A stretch of DNA of 64,000 nt from Bradyrhizobium sp. WSM3983 (GCF_000473045.1 NZ_AXAY01000004.1:310001-374000), one strand, 5' to 3'. Counted from the first letter of the stretch, positions 50,555 through 60,012 are shown. A program made the numbers and translations. Notes: a model not told the origin generated them from the letters alone.

Positions 50555-51799
50555 CTAGTGCTCGAACACCAGCCGCGCGCCGATCGTACCTTCGAGCGCG
50601 CGGATCTGCGCCAGCAGCGCGCCCGAATCCTCGCCACCGAGATCGGCATCGAGCACGACGTAGCCGAGGTCGCCGGCGGTCTCCAGATATTGCGCGGCGA
50701 TGTTGATGTCGCGCTGGAGGAAGGCCTCGTTCAGCCGGCGCAGCATGCCCGGCACGTTGCGATGGACGTGGCTGAAGCGTACGCCGGAGGGACGCAAGTG
50801 CAGCTGCACCTCCGGGAAATTCACCGCGCCCATGGTCGATCCCGTGATGAAATAGTCGACCAGCTTGCGCGCCACCTCGCCGCCAATGCGCTCCTGCGCC
50901 TCTTCGGTCGAACCACCGACATGCGGCGTGAGGATGACGTTGCCGAGACCCTGCACCGGGCTCTTGAAGCGCTCCGAGTTCGACGAGGGCTCGACCGGAA
51001 ACACGTCGATCGCGGCACCCGCAATGTGGCCGTCACGCAGCGCGCCCGCAAGCGCATCGAGATCGACGACCGTGCCGCGGCTGTTGTTGATCAGGAACGA
51101 GCCCGGCTTCATGGCCCGCAGTTCCCTCTCGCCGATCATGCCGGCGGTCTGGGGCGTCTCCGGCACATGCAGGCTGACCACGTCGCTCTGCGCCAGCAGT
51201 TCGTCCAGCTTCTCGACCGGCTCGGTGTTGCCGTGGCGGAGCTTGTCGGTGCGATCGTAGTAGATCACGCGCATGCCCATGGCTTCGGCGAGCGTCGAGA
51301 GCTGCGAGCCGATATTGCCGTAGCCGATGATGCCGAGCGTACGGCCCCGCACCTCGCGGCTGCCGGCCGCGGACTTGTCCCAGCCACCGTCATGGGCCGA
51401 CACCGAGCGCGGGAAAATCTGCCGCAGCAGCATCACGATCTCGCCGATCACGAGCTCGGCAACGCTGCGCGTGTTGGAGAACGGTGCGTTGAATACGGGA
51501 ATGCCGCGCTTGCGCGCTGCCAGCAGATCGACTTGGTTGGTGCCGACGCTGAAGCACCCAACCGCGAGCAGCCCGTTGGCGGCTTCCAGCACCTCGTCGG
51601 TGATCTGGGTGCGGGAGCGGATGCCGAGCAGCGACACACCCTTGAGCGCCTGGCGCAGCGCCTCGCCATCCAGCGCCTTGGTGAGGCGCTCGACATTGGT
51701 GAAGCCCGCGCTCCTGAACAGATCCACGGCGCTGTCGTTAACACCTTCAAGCAGCAGCGCCTTCGCGCTCCGCTCAGGGCTTTGGCCTGGGGCTGGCAT
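50555..51799 (-). CDS. serA: D-3-phosphoglycerate dehydrogenase SerA
   Basis: 414 residues, the short, E. coli-like form. NAD site GRTLGIIGYGNIGSQ (about 150-164), catalytic Arg in NNSRGTVVDLDAL, Glu in PVEPSS, His in LTPHVGGST, and a C-terminal ACT domain (HRNVPGMLRRLNEAFLQRDINIAAQ) for serine feedback inhibition. First step of serine synthesis from glycolysis. A longer frame to 51916 reads through a leader with no RBS-like support and is not used. The upstream 135 bp (51800-51934) separate it from a truncated radical SAM gene. Confidence 0.93.
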   Translation of the reverse strand: MPAPGQSPERSAKALLLEGVNDSAVDLFRSAGFTNVERLTKALDGEALRQALKGVSLLGIRSRTQITDEVLEAANGLLAVGCFSVGTNQVDLLAARKRGIPVFNAPFSNTRSVAELVIGEIVMLLRQIFPRSVSAHDGGWDKSAAGSREVRGRTLGIIGYGNIGSQLSTLAEAMGMRVIYYDRTDKLRHGNTEPVEKLDELLAQSDVVSLHVPETPQTAGMIGERELRAMKPGSFLINNSRGTVVDLDALAGALRDGHIAGAAIDVFPVEPSSNSERFKSPVQGLGNVILTPHVGGSTEEAQERIGGEVARKLVDYFITGSTMGAVNFPEVQLHLRPSGVRFSHVHRNVPGMLRRLNEAFLQRDINIAAQYLETAGDLGYVVLDADLGGEDSGALLAQIRALEGTIGARLVFEH

Positions 51800-51934
51800 A
51801 GTATCTCCATGAATGGCGGCTTTGCCGCAGCACATAGACCGCGGACGACATACAGCACAATAGGGTTTGGATATGGGATTTCGCTTCGCGCCGTCCAGAC
51901 GACGCACTACAAACATACCGAACCGGACGGAAAA

Positions 51935-52189
51935 TCAGCCTTCGCCCTGCATCAGCGGCTCGCCCATGCCCTGGAGCTTGATCTCGATCAGGCCGTATTG
52001 CTGGTCGAGCAGCGCCTTGAAACTCTCGAGCGGCATGTCGCCGGCGCGCTGGCCTTTGTGCCAGTCGCTGACCTGGCACATGGTGCAGCGGAAATTGCAG
52101 CGGCTGACATTCTCGATGTCGAGCTTGATCGGCAGATAGTCGACGACGCTGCGGTCGGTGGCAAGGCCTCGCCCGACCGCCCCGAACAA
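51935..52189 (-). pseudogene. radical SAM protein, N-terminal fragment only
   Basis: 84 residues from a TTG, containing LPIKLDIENVSRCNFRCTMC with the radical SAM C-x3-C-x2-C motif, then QYGLIEIKLQGMGEPLMQ, where a full-length relative continues for roughly 250 more residues. Here a stop follows after GEG. In-frame codons upstream (SESGGVDPPE) extend to the stop at 52222, so the true start may be lost too. The sequence downstream is the serA leader. Deletion of the 3' part is the best explanation; no remainder of the gene occurs elsewhere in the window. Confidence 0.75.
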
Positions 52190-52214
52190 CTCCGGTGGAT
52201 CAACGCCACCGCTC

Positions 52215-53447
52215 TCAGATCACATAAAACCCGTGCGTGCCGTCGCGGCGGAGCTGGTCGACGAGGCCGTATTCCCAGTCGAGATAGTCCTGCATCGTTC
52301 GCTCGGCGATGTCGGTTCCCTCATAGGGGCGACGGTAGCGATGCGCGGGGTCGGGCTTTGGCAGGACCAGCGACGGGCCGACCTCGAGCGGGCCGGCATA
52401 GCCGCCGTCGAGCACATAGACCTCCCAGCCCATCTGCGCGAGCCAGGACGCCGTCATGTCGGCGCGGACGCCCTTGTCGTCGGTCAGGAGGATGCGCGCG
52501 CCGCGCACCGGCGCCGCCATGTCGGTCTCCTGCACGAGCTGGCCCCCGGGATAGTTGCGGAAACCCGACAGATGACCGGCCGCATATTCCTCCACGTCGC
52601 GCACGTCGAAGCGATAGAGCGTGCGGCTGGTCTGCGCGACCAGCGCCGACATCTCGTTCGCGCCGATATGGCGGACGCCAGCGCGATAGGCGACGTCGCG
52701 GGCATTGGCCGGGCCGCCCTCGAACGACCCGATCGCGCCACGCCGGTCGGCGCCATGAGCAAGCGTATGCCGCGCCAGCGTCCAGCCGATCGTGCCGTTG
52801 CGCAGCGCCCGCACCTTGTTGGGCACGCCGGCATTGATGAGCGACTGAGTGCCGATGATGGAGCGGGTGCGGCCGGCACAATTGACGATGATGGTGGTGT
52901 CGGGATCGGGCGCGGCCTGGCCGGCCCGCAGCACCAGTTCCGCACCGGGCACGCTGACCGAGCCCGGAATATTCATGGTCGCATATTCGTCGAAGCGGCG
53001 AACGTCGAGAATGGCGATGTTGGCCTTGTCCGCGATCAGTTTTGCCACTTCGTCGGCACTGAACGATGGCGTGTGGCGACGTGCCTCGACCAGCTCGCCA
53101 AACGCCTTGGAGTAGGAGTTGACGTCCTCGAACACCTCGTAGCCCGCCGCGCGCCAGGCCTTCAGCCCGCCATCGAGCGCACGGACATTGCTGTAGCCGA
53201 GTGCCGCGAGGCGTTCGGCTCCTACCGCGACCAGCCCCTCACCATCATCGAACAGCACGACCGGCACATCCTTGCGCGGCAGCCTCACCGCGGCCTCGAT
53301 CGCGATCCGGTCCACGGCCAAGTTGGCTGCGAACAGCGGATGGCCGGTGGCGAAGGCGGCCTCGTGCCTCAAATCGAGCAGCGCTATCTCCTCGCGCAGC
53401 AGCAGCGCGCGGCGGATATCGGCGGGGGTGACAGTCGAAAGCTTCAT
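52215..53447 (-). CDS. multidomain rhodanese-like protein, one active-site Cys
   Basis: 410 residues, three to four rhodanese-fold units. Only the second has the catalytic Cys: VNCAGRTRSIIG (Cys190), a C-x-G-R-T-R-S loop close to that of thiosulfate or mercaptopyruvate transferases. The matching loops of unit 1 (FDDGEGLVAV) and a later unit (LTDDKGVRADM) carry Asp instead. The inactive repeats may be docking or substrate domains. Cytoplasmic. A truncated radical SAM gene follows directly downstream, and such pairs could once have acted together. Role in sulfur transfer is likely, acceptor unknown. Confidence 0.87.
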   Translation of the reverse strand: MKLSTVTPADIRRALLLREEIALLDLRHEAAFATGHPLFAANLAVDRIAIEAAVRLPRKDVPVVLFDDGEGLVAVGAERLAALGYSNVRALDGGLKAWRAAGYEVFEDVNSYSKAFGELVEARRHTPSFSADEVAKLIADKANIAILDVRRFDEYATMNIPGSVSVPGAELVLRAGQAAPDPDTTIIVNCAGRTRSIIGTQSLINAGVPNKVRALRNGTIGWTLARHTLAHGADRRGAIGSFEGGPANARDVAYRAGVRHIGANEMSALVAQTSRTLYRFDVRDVEEYAAGHLSGFRNYPGGQLVQETDMAAPVRGARILLTDDKGVRADMTASWLAQMGWEVYVLDGGYAGPLEVGPSLVLPKPDPAHRYRRPYEGTDIAERTMQDYLDWEYGLVDQLRRDGTHGFYVI

Positions 53448-53559
53448 GGCGTGAACCTTGGGAACAGGGCCAGAAGCTTTTTGAACTATCGTCGCGATGT
53501 TGGCTAGTCGTACCAGCGAACAGGGCTATCGCCAGTTCACCGTGCAGGCAGTCATCGCA

Positions 53560-54915
53560 CTAGTCGCATTCATATGTGGCGACGACGCGCGAAAAGTCGA
53601 GTTGCGAGAGCGCATCCCGGTCGATCCAGAAATGAAGCACACACCCGATGTTGGAGTTCCAATCGAAGAATGCGAGGTCGCCCTGCACCTGGAGCAACAA
53701 CATGTCCTCCAGATGCTCCTCGGTCGCACCTTGGGGGCCGCTGCCATATCCCAGCATCTGATGAAGCGCCGTTCTGAAATGACGGTACTTCCCTTCTTTC
53801 ACGGTCGGGGTCTTCCAATGGTTCTGCCGCTCGAGATTCGCAACAAAGTCGAGAGGGGCATCATCGCAAGCATCGTCATCCTGGGTCGCCATGCAACGGA
53901 TCGTGTGGTTGATGGCATTGCCCAGGTCTGCCGCAAATTCCCCCGCGTATGTGCGTACCTGCCCATGTATTCTCTCATAGACATGCACGACATCGAGCCA
54001 CCAGGACCTAAAGGCTGTCTTTGTGTCCGCATCGACGTCGTCCATTGGAGTTAGCGTCCGACTGCGTTCAAGCCATCCGATTGCTCCAGCGCGAACCCGC
54101 TTCAGTTCGGCGACTACTTCGTCGGAAAGCGGCTTGCCGTAGTACCCTAGCTTCAGATCGCTGACGACGTGCGACAATACCGACCGAACCACATAATTAA
54201 TCAGCAGCCAGTTGAAGGGCCAATGCTCGTCTCTCTCGTATTCGGCCGCTCGTCGGAACTGAAGCAGGTCCCTTTTCTCCGGCTCACCCGGGCCTAACAC
54301 CTTGCACAATTCCTCGATCATGAGCTCGCCTCCAACGGCATCCTCATGGAAGTAGAAGTCGCGGAACAGCTGGAACGAAAGCGGGTACTTGAACTCGACC
54401 TTGGCATAAAAATCGAGCGCCGGATCGAGCCACTTGACCTGGGCGTCTCCGTCGGCACCAGCCAGCGGCATGAGATTTGGCGGTGGCGCACAGTCCGGAT
54501 AGGCGCCGCCGTCGGTCGGACTATAGAGGACGCGGCAAGGTGGATGCCCTTCACCGACAAACACCGAGCTGCAGAAGAAATAGAGCGTGCCTTGCTTCGG
54601 AAGCGGCGACCACCCGGACCCGGGCACTTCCGCCAAGTCGATCTGGGCAACGAAGGTGAGAGCGACGATCTCTGGCGTCACGTTCGCCGTGACTTCCGCC
54701 ACAGGCCAGTCGAGCTGCGGTGGAAGCCTGGGAAGTCCGCCAAAGAAACTTCGCGCCGGATGAGCAAGCGGCACAGGCAAATCGCTGCGTCTGACGAGCA
54801 CGGCCGGCAGTGCTGACTCTTCAAGTTCGTCTCGTTCGGATCGCGCCATTGGGTCACCACGACTTAAGCGTGCAGGACTCGGATCGAACCATTTCGCGAA
54901 GCCTTGGACAAGCAT
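53560..54915 (-). CDS. YwqG/DUF1963-like protein
   Basis: 451 residues from ATG 54915 (purine-rich GAAGAAGAA upstream) or 429 from 54849. YwqG-type blocks: SFFGGLPRLPPQLDWP, TFVAQIDLAEV, QGTLYFFCSS and C-terminal LLLQVQGDLAFFDWNSNIGCVLHFWIDRDALSQLDFSRVVAT. The middle ~200 residues (FELFRDFYFH to ADLGNAIN) are unlike short members and are not recognised. Related proteins occur near toxin-immunity genes, but no toxin gene is visible here. Base composition is visibly less GC-rich than its neighbours. Confidence 0.78.
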   Translation of the reverse strand: MLVQGFAKWFDPSPARLSRGDPMARSERDELEESALPAVLVRRSDLPVPLAHPARSFFGGLPRLPPQLDWPVAEVTANVTPEIVALTFVAQIDLAEVPGSGWSPLPKQGTLYFFCSSVFVGEGHPPCRVLYSPTDGGAYPDCAPPPNLMPLAGADGDAQVKWLDPALDFYAKVEFKYPLSFQLFRDFYFHEDAVGGELMIEELCKVLGPGEPEKRDLLQFRRAAEYERDEHWPFNWLLINYVVRSVLSHVVSDLKLGYYGKPLSDEVVAELKRVRAGAIGWLERSRTLTPMDDVDADTKTAFRSWWLDVVHVYERIHGQVRTYAGEFAADLGNAINHTIRCMATQDDDACDDAPLDFVANLERQNHWKTPTVKEGKYRHFRTALHQMLGYGSGPQGATEEHLEDMLLLQVQGDLAFFDWNSNIGCVLHFWIDRDALSQLDFSRVVATYECD

Positions 54916-55004
54916 TTCTTCTTCACCGCGCGGCGTAACCTCGGTGGCGACCTGTGCGATCGACTATCGCGCGACCGGTGACCCGTCAGCCGGGCGCTTC
55001 GCGA

Positions 55005-56186
55005 TCACTCGCCAGGAACGAGCCGCCCGACCGGCGGCTGCGCCGGGCGCCGCAGCTTGCGGCGCGACAGATACAAGAGCACGCCAGTGATCGCAAACAA
55101 CGGCATCAGCGCCGCGGCGATCATGAAGGCGAGCTTGCCGGGCCAACCCAGGACCGCGCCGCGGTGGATGTCGAGCACGCTAGCAATGACCTTCTCCCCA
55201 AGGGTCTTATCGGCATAGCGCTCCGCAGAGACCACCTGGCCGGTGACGGCATCGATGCGGAACTCATCGCGCATGCTATCGAGCGTGGAGTCCTTCGGCC
55301 ACGACCGGATCCGCATCACCGTGCCCGAGCCGGCGGGAAGCGTTAGCTGAGCCCTGGCAAAACCGCCGCCCTCCTCATGCTGGAGGGCCGACCACGCGCG
55401 ATCGAACCCGACCGGCTGCGCCGGTTCGGGACGACCGGGTGGACGCGGCTGCTTCGGCTGCATCTTCGCTGCCGCCACGTGTGGACGCGACAGCAACCAG
55501 ACGGCGCCGTCCTTGTACCAGTCGAACGAATACCACAGTCCGGTCAGGGTCATCACGAGGTAGACCGGCAGAACCCAGGTGCCGATGACAGCGTGCAGCG
55601 AGCGGTGCAAGCCGCGGCCGCTGAGCCCGAGATTCGGCTTCAGCCACATCTTCACGCTGCTTGCGCGACGTGGCCAGCGCAGCACGAGGCCCGAGACCAG
55701 CATCACGAGCAGACCCAGCGCGGCCACACCGGTGATCTGACGTCCCCAGCCCTTGGCATCGCCGGGAATGAGTAGCCAGCGATGCAGTCTGCGCACCGTC
55801 GCAAAGAAGTCCTCGCCGCGCGGCACGCCGAGCACGCTCCCGTCATAGGGATCGACATAGAGCGAGGACGGACGCGCGCCCTGCTCGTCGCGGGCGAAGC
55901 GGACATGCACTGCCCCGGACGGATCGCTCGACAGCATGATGGCCGCAACCTTGCCAACATCCGGCACAGCCTTCAGGCGCGCGACGAGTTCATCCGGCAA
56001 CAGCGCCGGCATCGTCCGTGGCGCAACCTGCATGATGCCGGCATTCAGATAGTCTACGATCTCGTCCTCAAAACTCATGATCGCGCCGGTCAGCGCGATC
56101 AGGGAGAACAGCAGCGCGAGCACGAGACCCGCAATGGAATGGACTTGATGCAGCGCCGCCTTGATCTTGTGCCAGAGCCTATGCAT
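55005..56186 (-). CDS. PepSY-domain membrane protein (PiuB-like, siderophore reductase type)
   Basis: 393 residues from MHRLWHKIKAALHQVHSIAG; four membrane helices with a PepSY domain in between. His residues HQVHS, HRWLLIPG, HRSLHAVIGTWV and DIHRGAVLGWPGK sit at helix ends like the heme-free or heme-binding sites of FoxB/FsrB-type ferrisiderophore reductases. It follows the TonB receptor gene by 63 bp on the same strand, so it probably releases iron from the imported siderophore in or from the periplasm. An extra 13 N-terminal residues (to 56225) are open but lack family similarity. Confidence 0.85.
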   Translation of the reverse strand: MHRLWHKIKAALHQVHSIAGLVLALLFSLIALTGAIMSFEDEIVDYLNAGIMQVAPRTMPALLPDELVARLKAVPDVGKVAAIMLSSDPSGAVHVRFARDEQGARPSSLYVDPYDGSVLGVPRGEDFFATVRRLHRWLLIPGDAKGWGRQITGVAALGLLVMLVSGLVLRWPRRASSVKMWLKPNLGLSGRGLHRSLHAVIGTWVLPVYLVMTLTGLWYSFDWYKDGAVWLLSRPHVAAAKMQPKQPRPPGRPEPAQPVGFDRAWSALQHEEGGGFARAQLTLPAGSGTVMRIRSWPKDSTLDSMRDEFRIDAVTGQVVSAERYADKTLGEKVIASVLDIHRGAVLGWPGKLAFMIAAALMPLFAITGVLLYLSRRKLRRPAQPPVGRLVPGE

Positions 56187-56249
56187 CGGCGCAGGCCCTC
56201 CCGGTCGGAATGACCGAGCCATCATCGTCTCTGCGCCGCACCCCCATCG

Positions 56250-58559
56250 CTAGAACTTCACCGTTGCCGACAACGAGATGCGGCGGCGATCGCCCAACGC
56301 GACGTTCAGGGCGTTTCCAGTGCTGGAGGTATAGTAGACCTTGTCGAACAGATTCTTGACGTTGAACTGATAGGTCACAGGCACCTTGTCGACCTTGGTG
56401 TCGTAGGTCGCAAAGATGTCCGCGACAGTATAGGCCGGCATGAAAAACGTGTTGGCGGAGTCACCGGGCCTGTCACCGACATAGTGTGCGCCGCCGCCGA
56501 CGCGCAAGCGTCCGGGCAGCCGGTCACCGAAATCATAGACGAGATAGAGCGAAGCCGTGTTCATCGCGGCGTTGAACAATTTTGCATTGCCAACAACGGG
56601 ATCGTCGATCAGGCGCGCATCGGTATAGCCATAACTTCCGATCATGCTCCATTCGTCGGTCAGCCTGCCGGTGACATCCAGTTCGACACCGCGCGACCGG
56701 GCCGCGCCCGAGGCGCGCGCCGCCGACTTGCCGCCGCCGATGTCATCCAACACCAGCACGTTCTTCTTCTGGATGTCGTAGACCGCCAGGGTGCCCGACA
56801 GCCGCTTGTTGACGTCGAACTTCAGGCCGGTCTCCCACTGCGTTCCCTCTTCAGGCGCGATGGTGGAGTCGACGACGAAGCCGGTTGTGAACGCTGCGAT
56901 AACCGATGTTGGCTTCAGCGACTGCGTATAGCTCACGTAATATGAGAGCTGATCGCTCAGCTTGACGATGACGCCACCAAGCGGCAGCACCTTGTCGCCT
57001 GCCAGACTGGTGTTGGTGATGAACAGAGGCCGGCCCTTTCCGGCAAGCTGCTCGTATTCCATCCAGCGCACGCCGCCCACCACGGACAGCCAGTTGGTCA
57101 GATGGAACGTATCCTGGGCGAAGAAGCCGCGGGTGCCGAGCTTGTCGGTCTGCTCACTGTCGGTTGCCGAAACGGTCGTACCCGGTGTGACCAGTCCATA
57201 GACCGGATTATAGAAATTGAAGCTCGGCGTGGCCTGGCGGATCAAATCGTGGCGATCGATCGTGCGATACATCGCCTCGCCGCCGAACAGGATCTCGTTG
57301 CGGAAGCCGCCGACCCAGACGTCACCTTGCAGATAGGAGGTGCCGTAGCTGACGTTGCTCAACGAGTTCCGGGTGCCGTCGTTGCTGCGGGTTTCGACGC
57401 CGGTCGTGGCGTCGACTTTGGTGATGCGGAGCTGGTTGGCGCTGAAAGTCTCGGTGTTGTAGCTATAGGCCGCGGTGACCTTCCAATTGTCGTCGAGCTT
57501 CTGCTCGACCGAGCCCTGCACCAGGTCGGACGTGCCCCACATGTTGTTGAAGGGTTCATCAAGCCGGCGCGTCGCCGGGATCGCCAGCTGGGCGCCGTTG
57601 ACGAAGGCCGTGCCGCGGTCGAACGGAGAGATGAATTCGCGGTGCTCATAGGTGAGCTGGACCGTCGTGGTCTCGCCGTACCAGGCGAGCGACGGGTTCA
57701 CGAGCATTTCCCGATGGCGCCCGAAATTGCGCCAATAATCCTCGCTGACACCATAGCCGATGAAGCGATAGGCGAGACCGCCGTCGCCGATCGGACCGGT
57801 AACGTCGAGGGTGCCGTCGGCACCGTTGCGATTGTTCGCGTAGATCGAGCCGAGCAGCGTGGCCGAGCCATGCTGATAGAGCTCCGGGCGCTTGCTGATG
57901 GTGTTCACGATGCCGCCGGGATCCATGATGCCGTAGAGCAGCGAGGCGGGTCCCTTCAGCACCTCGACGCTGTCGACCGCGGCGTTCAGGCTGCGGCCCT
58001 GCACCAGCGGCATGCCGTTGCGCATGATCGAACCGTCGCGATTGTCGCCGAAGCCGCGTCGGATCACCGCGTCCTGGGTTCCCGCGAGCGTATTGGTCTG
58101 GGTGATGCCGCTGATGTTGACAAGCGCATCGTCGATGTTGCGCGGCAGCTGGTCCTTGAGGACCTGTGCGGGCACGACGTTGACGGATTGCGAGGTGTCG
58201 AGCGGCGATGCGCCCGAGCGCAGCGTGCTAGCACTCGGCATCGCGCGATAGCCGAGCTTTGCGGCTTGTTGTGCGGCGGCGTCCGCCGCAGCACGTTCGG
58301 ACGGCGTCGGTGCTACGGGTGGAACTGCATTCGAGTTACGGCGCGCGGCCGTCTGTGTACGTCGTTGCGACTGCTCCGAAGCACGCGCCGGTTTTGGCCG
58401 CGGCGCCGGCGCATCCACATTCACCGGGGGCAGCGCCGTTTGCGCCTGCGCAGTGGTGTTGAGGGGACATTCGGCGAGCATGACGGCCGCTCCGATGAGA
58501 AGGCTAGCGCGGCTCTTGCCGGCGCGATTTCGATGGCCACTGACGCGATGGCCATCCAT
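56250..58559 (-). CDS. TonB-dependent siderophore receptor
   Basis: About 769 residues from MDGHRVSGHRNRAG (a GTG at 58571 is also open). A long signal peptide ends near AQAQ; a linker rich in Pro, Ala and Arg follows. Plug domain: SVNVVPAQVLKDQLPRNIDDALVNISGITQ, then RGFGDNRDGSIMRNGMPLVQG and VDSVEVLKGPASLLYGIMDPGGIVN; 22-stranded barrel with final aromatic residue in ISLSATVKF. The family imports ferric siderophores across the outer membrane. It starts ~106 bp downstream of an iron control element. Ligand unknown; alpha-proteobacterial relatives include catecholate and ferrichrome types. Confidence 0.93.
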   Translation of the reverse strand: MDGHRVSGHRNRAGKSRASLLIGAAVMLAECPLNTTAQAQTALPPVNVDAPAPRPKPARASEQSQRRTQTAARRNSNAVPPVAPTPSERAAADAAAQQAAKLGYRAMPSASTLRSGASPLDTSQSVNVVPAQVLKDQLPRNIDDALVNISGITQTNTLAGTQDAVIRRGFGDNRDGSIMRNGMPLVQGRSLNAAVDSVEVLKGPASLLYGIMDPGGIVNTISKRPELYQHGSATLLGSIYANNRNGADGTLDVTGPIGDGGLAYRFIGYGVSEDYWRNFGRHREMLVNPSLAWYGETTTVQLTYEHREFISPFDRGTAFVNGAQLAIPATRRLDEPFNNMWGTSDLVQGSVEQKLDDNWKVTAAYSYNTETFSANQLRITKVDATTGVETRSNDGTRNSLSNVSYGTSYLQGDVWVGGFRNEILFGGEAMYRTIDRHDLIRQATPSFNFYNPVYGLVTPGTTVSATDSEQTDKLGTRGFFAQDTFHLTNWLSVVGGVRWMEYEQLAGKGRPLFITNTSLAGDKVLPLGGVIVKLSDQLSYYVSYTQSLKPTSVIAAFTTGFVVDSTIAPEEGTQWETGLKFDVNKRLSGTLAVYDIQKKNVLVLDDIGGGKSAARASGAARSRGVELDVTGRLTDEWSMIGSYGYTDARLIDDPVVGNAKLFNAAMNTASLYLVYDFGDRLPGRLRVGGGAHYVGDRPGDSANTFFMPAYTVADIFATYDTKVDKVPVTYQFNVKNLFDKVYYTSSTGNALNVALGDRRRISLSATVKF

Positions 58560-58664
58560 AAGGGCACGCACTTTCGATTCACTTCCAAGTCACAGCATTG
58601 AAGTTGGCGCATCTACCAGCCGCTGCGAATGAAGAGAACATGGCGGCGACTTGAATCGCTCTAG

Positions 58665-58681
58665 TGTTGAATCGTTCTAAG
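58665..58681 (-). promoter_or_regulatory. iron control element (Irr box)-like site
   Basis: TGTTGAATCGTTCTAAG matches the Irr box TTTAGAA-N3-TTCTAAA at 11 of the 14 fixed positions. A 13-bp perfect palindrome CGTTCTAAGAACG (58673-58685) overlaps it. It lies 106 bp upstream of the TonB receptor start. The rest of the 58560-58955 gap holds only GATCGCGCGATC (58691-58702) and a plausible MarR promoter region. Confidence 0.6.
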
Positions 58682-58955
58682 AACGGGAACGATCGCGCGA
58701 TCATGCGGCGCCCGATGTTGTGACCTTTTCGCCAGCAAGAACCGGAACAGCGCGATTGGAACGCGCACGAAATGAGCGCACCCGCTCCATTGTCGATGCT
58801 GATGAGGTCATCGACGCGACGCCATGTCGCACGAGAGCTCCGCGCTCGCGCAAGCTCGCCCGCCGCCATCGCCGCGGTCGGGATTTCCGCTCACATCAGA
58901 TTAACTGTACAGTTATTCTTTGCAGGTTACCTTCAGATGTGCTATTCACTCAGCC

Positions 58956-59408
58956 ATGATCAATTCATCGGACCAACGCCCGTCCGCGCGCGCCGGCGCG
59001 CTCGCAGAAGACCTCCGTTCGCTGGTCGGAAAGCTCAAGCGCCGGCTGCGCGAGCAGGCGGGTCCGGAGGATTTGACCCCGTCTCAGGTGTCCATCCTGC
59101 TCCGCCTGGAAAAGGATGGCCCCGCCACGGTGTCGAGTCTGGCGCGATCGGAAAAGATGCGCCCGCAATCGATGAGCACGGCGGTCGCCGCGCTTCTGGC
59201 CGCAGGCCTGGTCAGTGGCGCCCCCGATCCGGAGGACGGACGTCAGACCATTCTGTCGCTGACGAAAGCGTGCCGCGACTGGATCCGGGTCGGTCGCGCC
59301 GCCCGGCAGGACTGGCTCTCGCGCACCATTTCGGCACGGCTGTCAGCGCGGGAGCAGGACGAACTGGCCGCCGCCGTCTCTCTGCTCAAACGGCTCGTCG
59401 ACGATTGA
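58956..59408 (+). CDS. MarR family transcriptional regulator
   Basis: 150 residues from MINSSDQRPSARAGAL. Winged helix with LTPSQVSILLRLEKDGPATVSSLARSEKMRPQSMSTAVAALLAAGLVSGAPDPEDGRQTILSLTKACRDW. An upstream ATG at 58920 is rejected. It is followed by an isochorismatase-like gene (34 bp), a small membrane gene and an MFS exporter on the same strand, and probably regulates that unit. The nearest dyad is GATCGCGCGATC at 58691; whether MarR reads it is unknown. Confidence 0.9.
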   Translation: MINSSDQRPSARAGALAEDLRSLVGKLKRRLREQAGPEDLTPSQVSILLRLEKDGPATVSSLARSEKMRPQSMSTAVAALLAAGLVSGAPDPEDGRQTILSLTKACRDWIRVGRAARQDWLSRTISARLSAREQDELAAAVSLLKRLVDD

Positions 59409-59442
59409 CGCGGCCCCGCCGCGCTGCCGGAAGGACATGATC

Positions 59443-60012
59443 ATGGCTCTTACGATGCTCGACCCGATCACTGCGCTCATCATCGTCGACCTGCAGCGCG
59501 GCATCGTCGATCTCCCCTCGGTCCATTCCATTGGAGACGTCGTGGCGCGCGCCGGCGCGCTTGCCGCGGCGTTTCGGCGGCATCGCCTGCCGGTCGTGCT
59601 GGTCAATGTCGCTGGCGGCGCGCCGGGCCGCACTGAGCGGGCGCGCCCTGACGGTCCGTTCCCCAACGGATGGACCGACCTCATTCCCGAACTGGATCGA
59701 CAGCCCGACGATATCGCCGTGACCAAGCGGACATGGGGCGCATTCGCGAGCACCGATCTCGAGAGCCAGCTGCGGCAGCGCGGCGTCACGCAGGTCGTCA
59801 TCGCCGGCGTCGCCACCGGCACCGGCGTCGAGTCCACCGCGCGGCAGGCTTACGAGGCGGGCTTCAATGTCGCCCTTGCCACCGACGCCATGACCGATTC
59901 GCGTTCGGAGGCCCACGACTACAGCATCGCAAACGTCTTTCCGCGGCTTGGCGAGAGTGGCTCGACGCAGGCGATCATCGATCACCTGGCAACACGGAGC
60001 GCGCAGGCATGA
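59443..60012 (+). CDS. isochorismatase-fold hydrolase without catalytic Cys
   Basis: 189 residues. Asp in LIIVDLQRGIV and Lys in VTKRTWGAF are present. The nucleophile Cys of cysteine hydrolases is replaced: GVATGTGVEST has Gly where nicotinamidase-type enzymes have Cys, as in true isochorismatases such as PhzD and EntB, which need only Asp. Isochorismate or a related vinyl ether is therefore a better candidate substrate than an amide. Starts at 59443, where GGAAGG is 8 nt upstream. The stop overlaps the next gene (ATGA). Operon partner of an MFS exporter. Confidence 0.82.
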   Translation: MALTMLDPITALIIVDLQRGIVDLPSVHSIGDVVARAGALAAAFRRHRLPVVLVNVAGGAPGRTERARPDGPFPNGWTDLIPELDRQPDDIAVTKRTWGAFASTDLESQLRQRGVTQVVIAGVATGTGVESTARQAYEAGFNVALATDAMTDSRSEAHDYSIANVFPRLGESGSTQAIIDHLATRSAQA

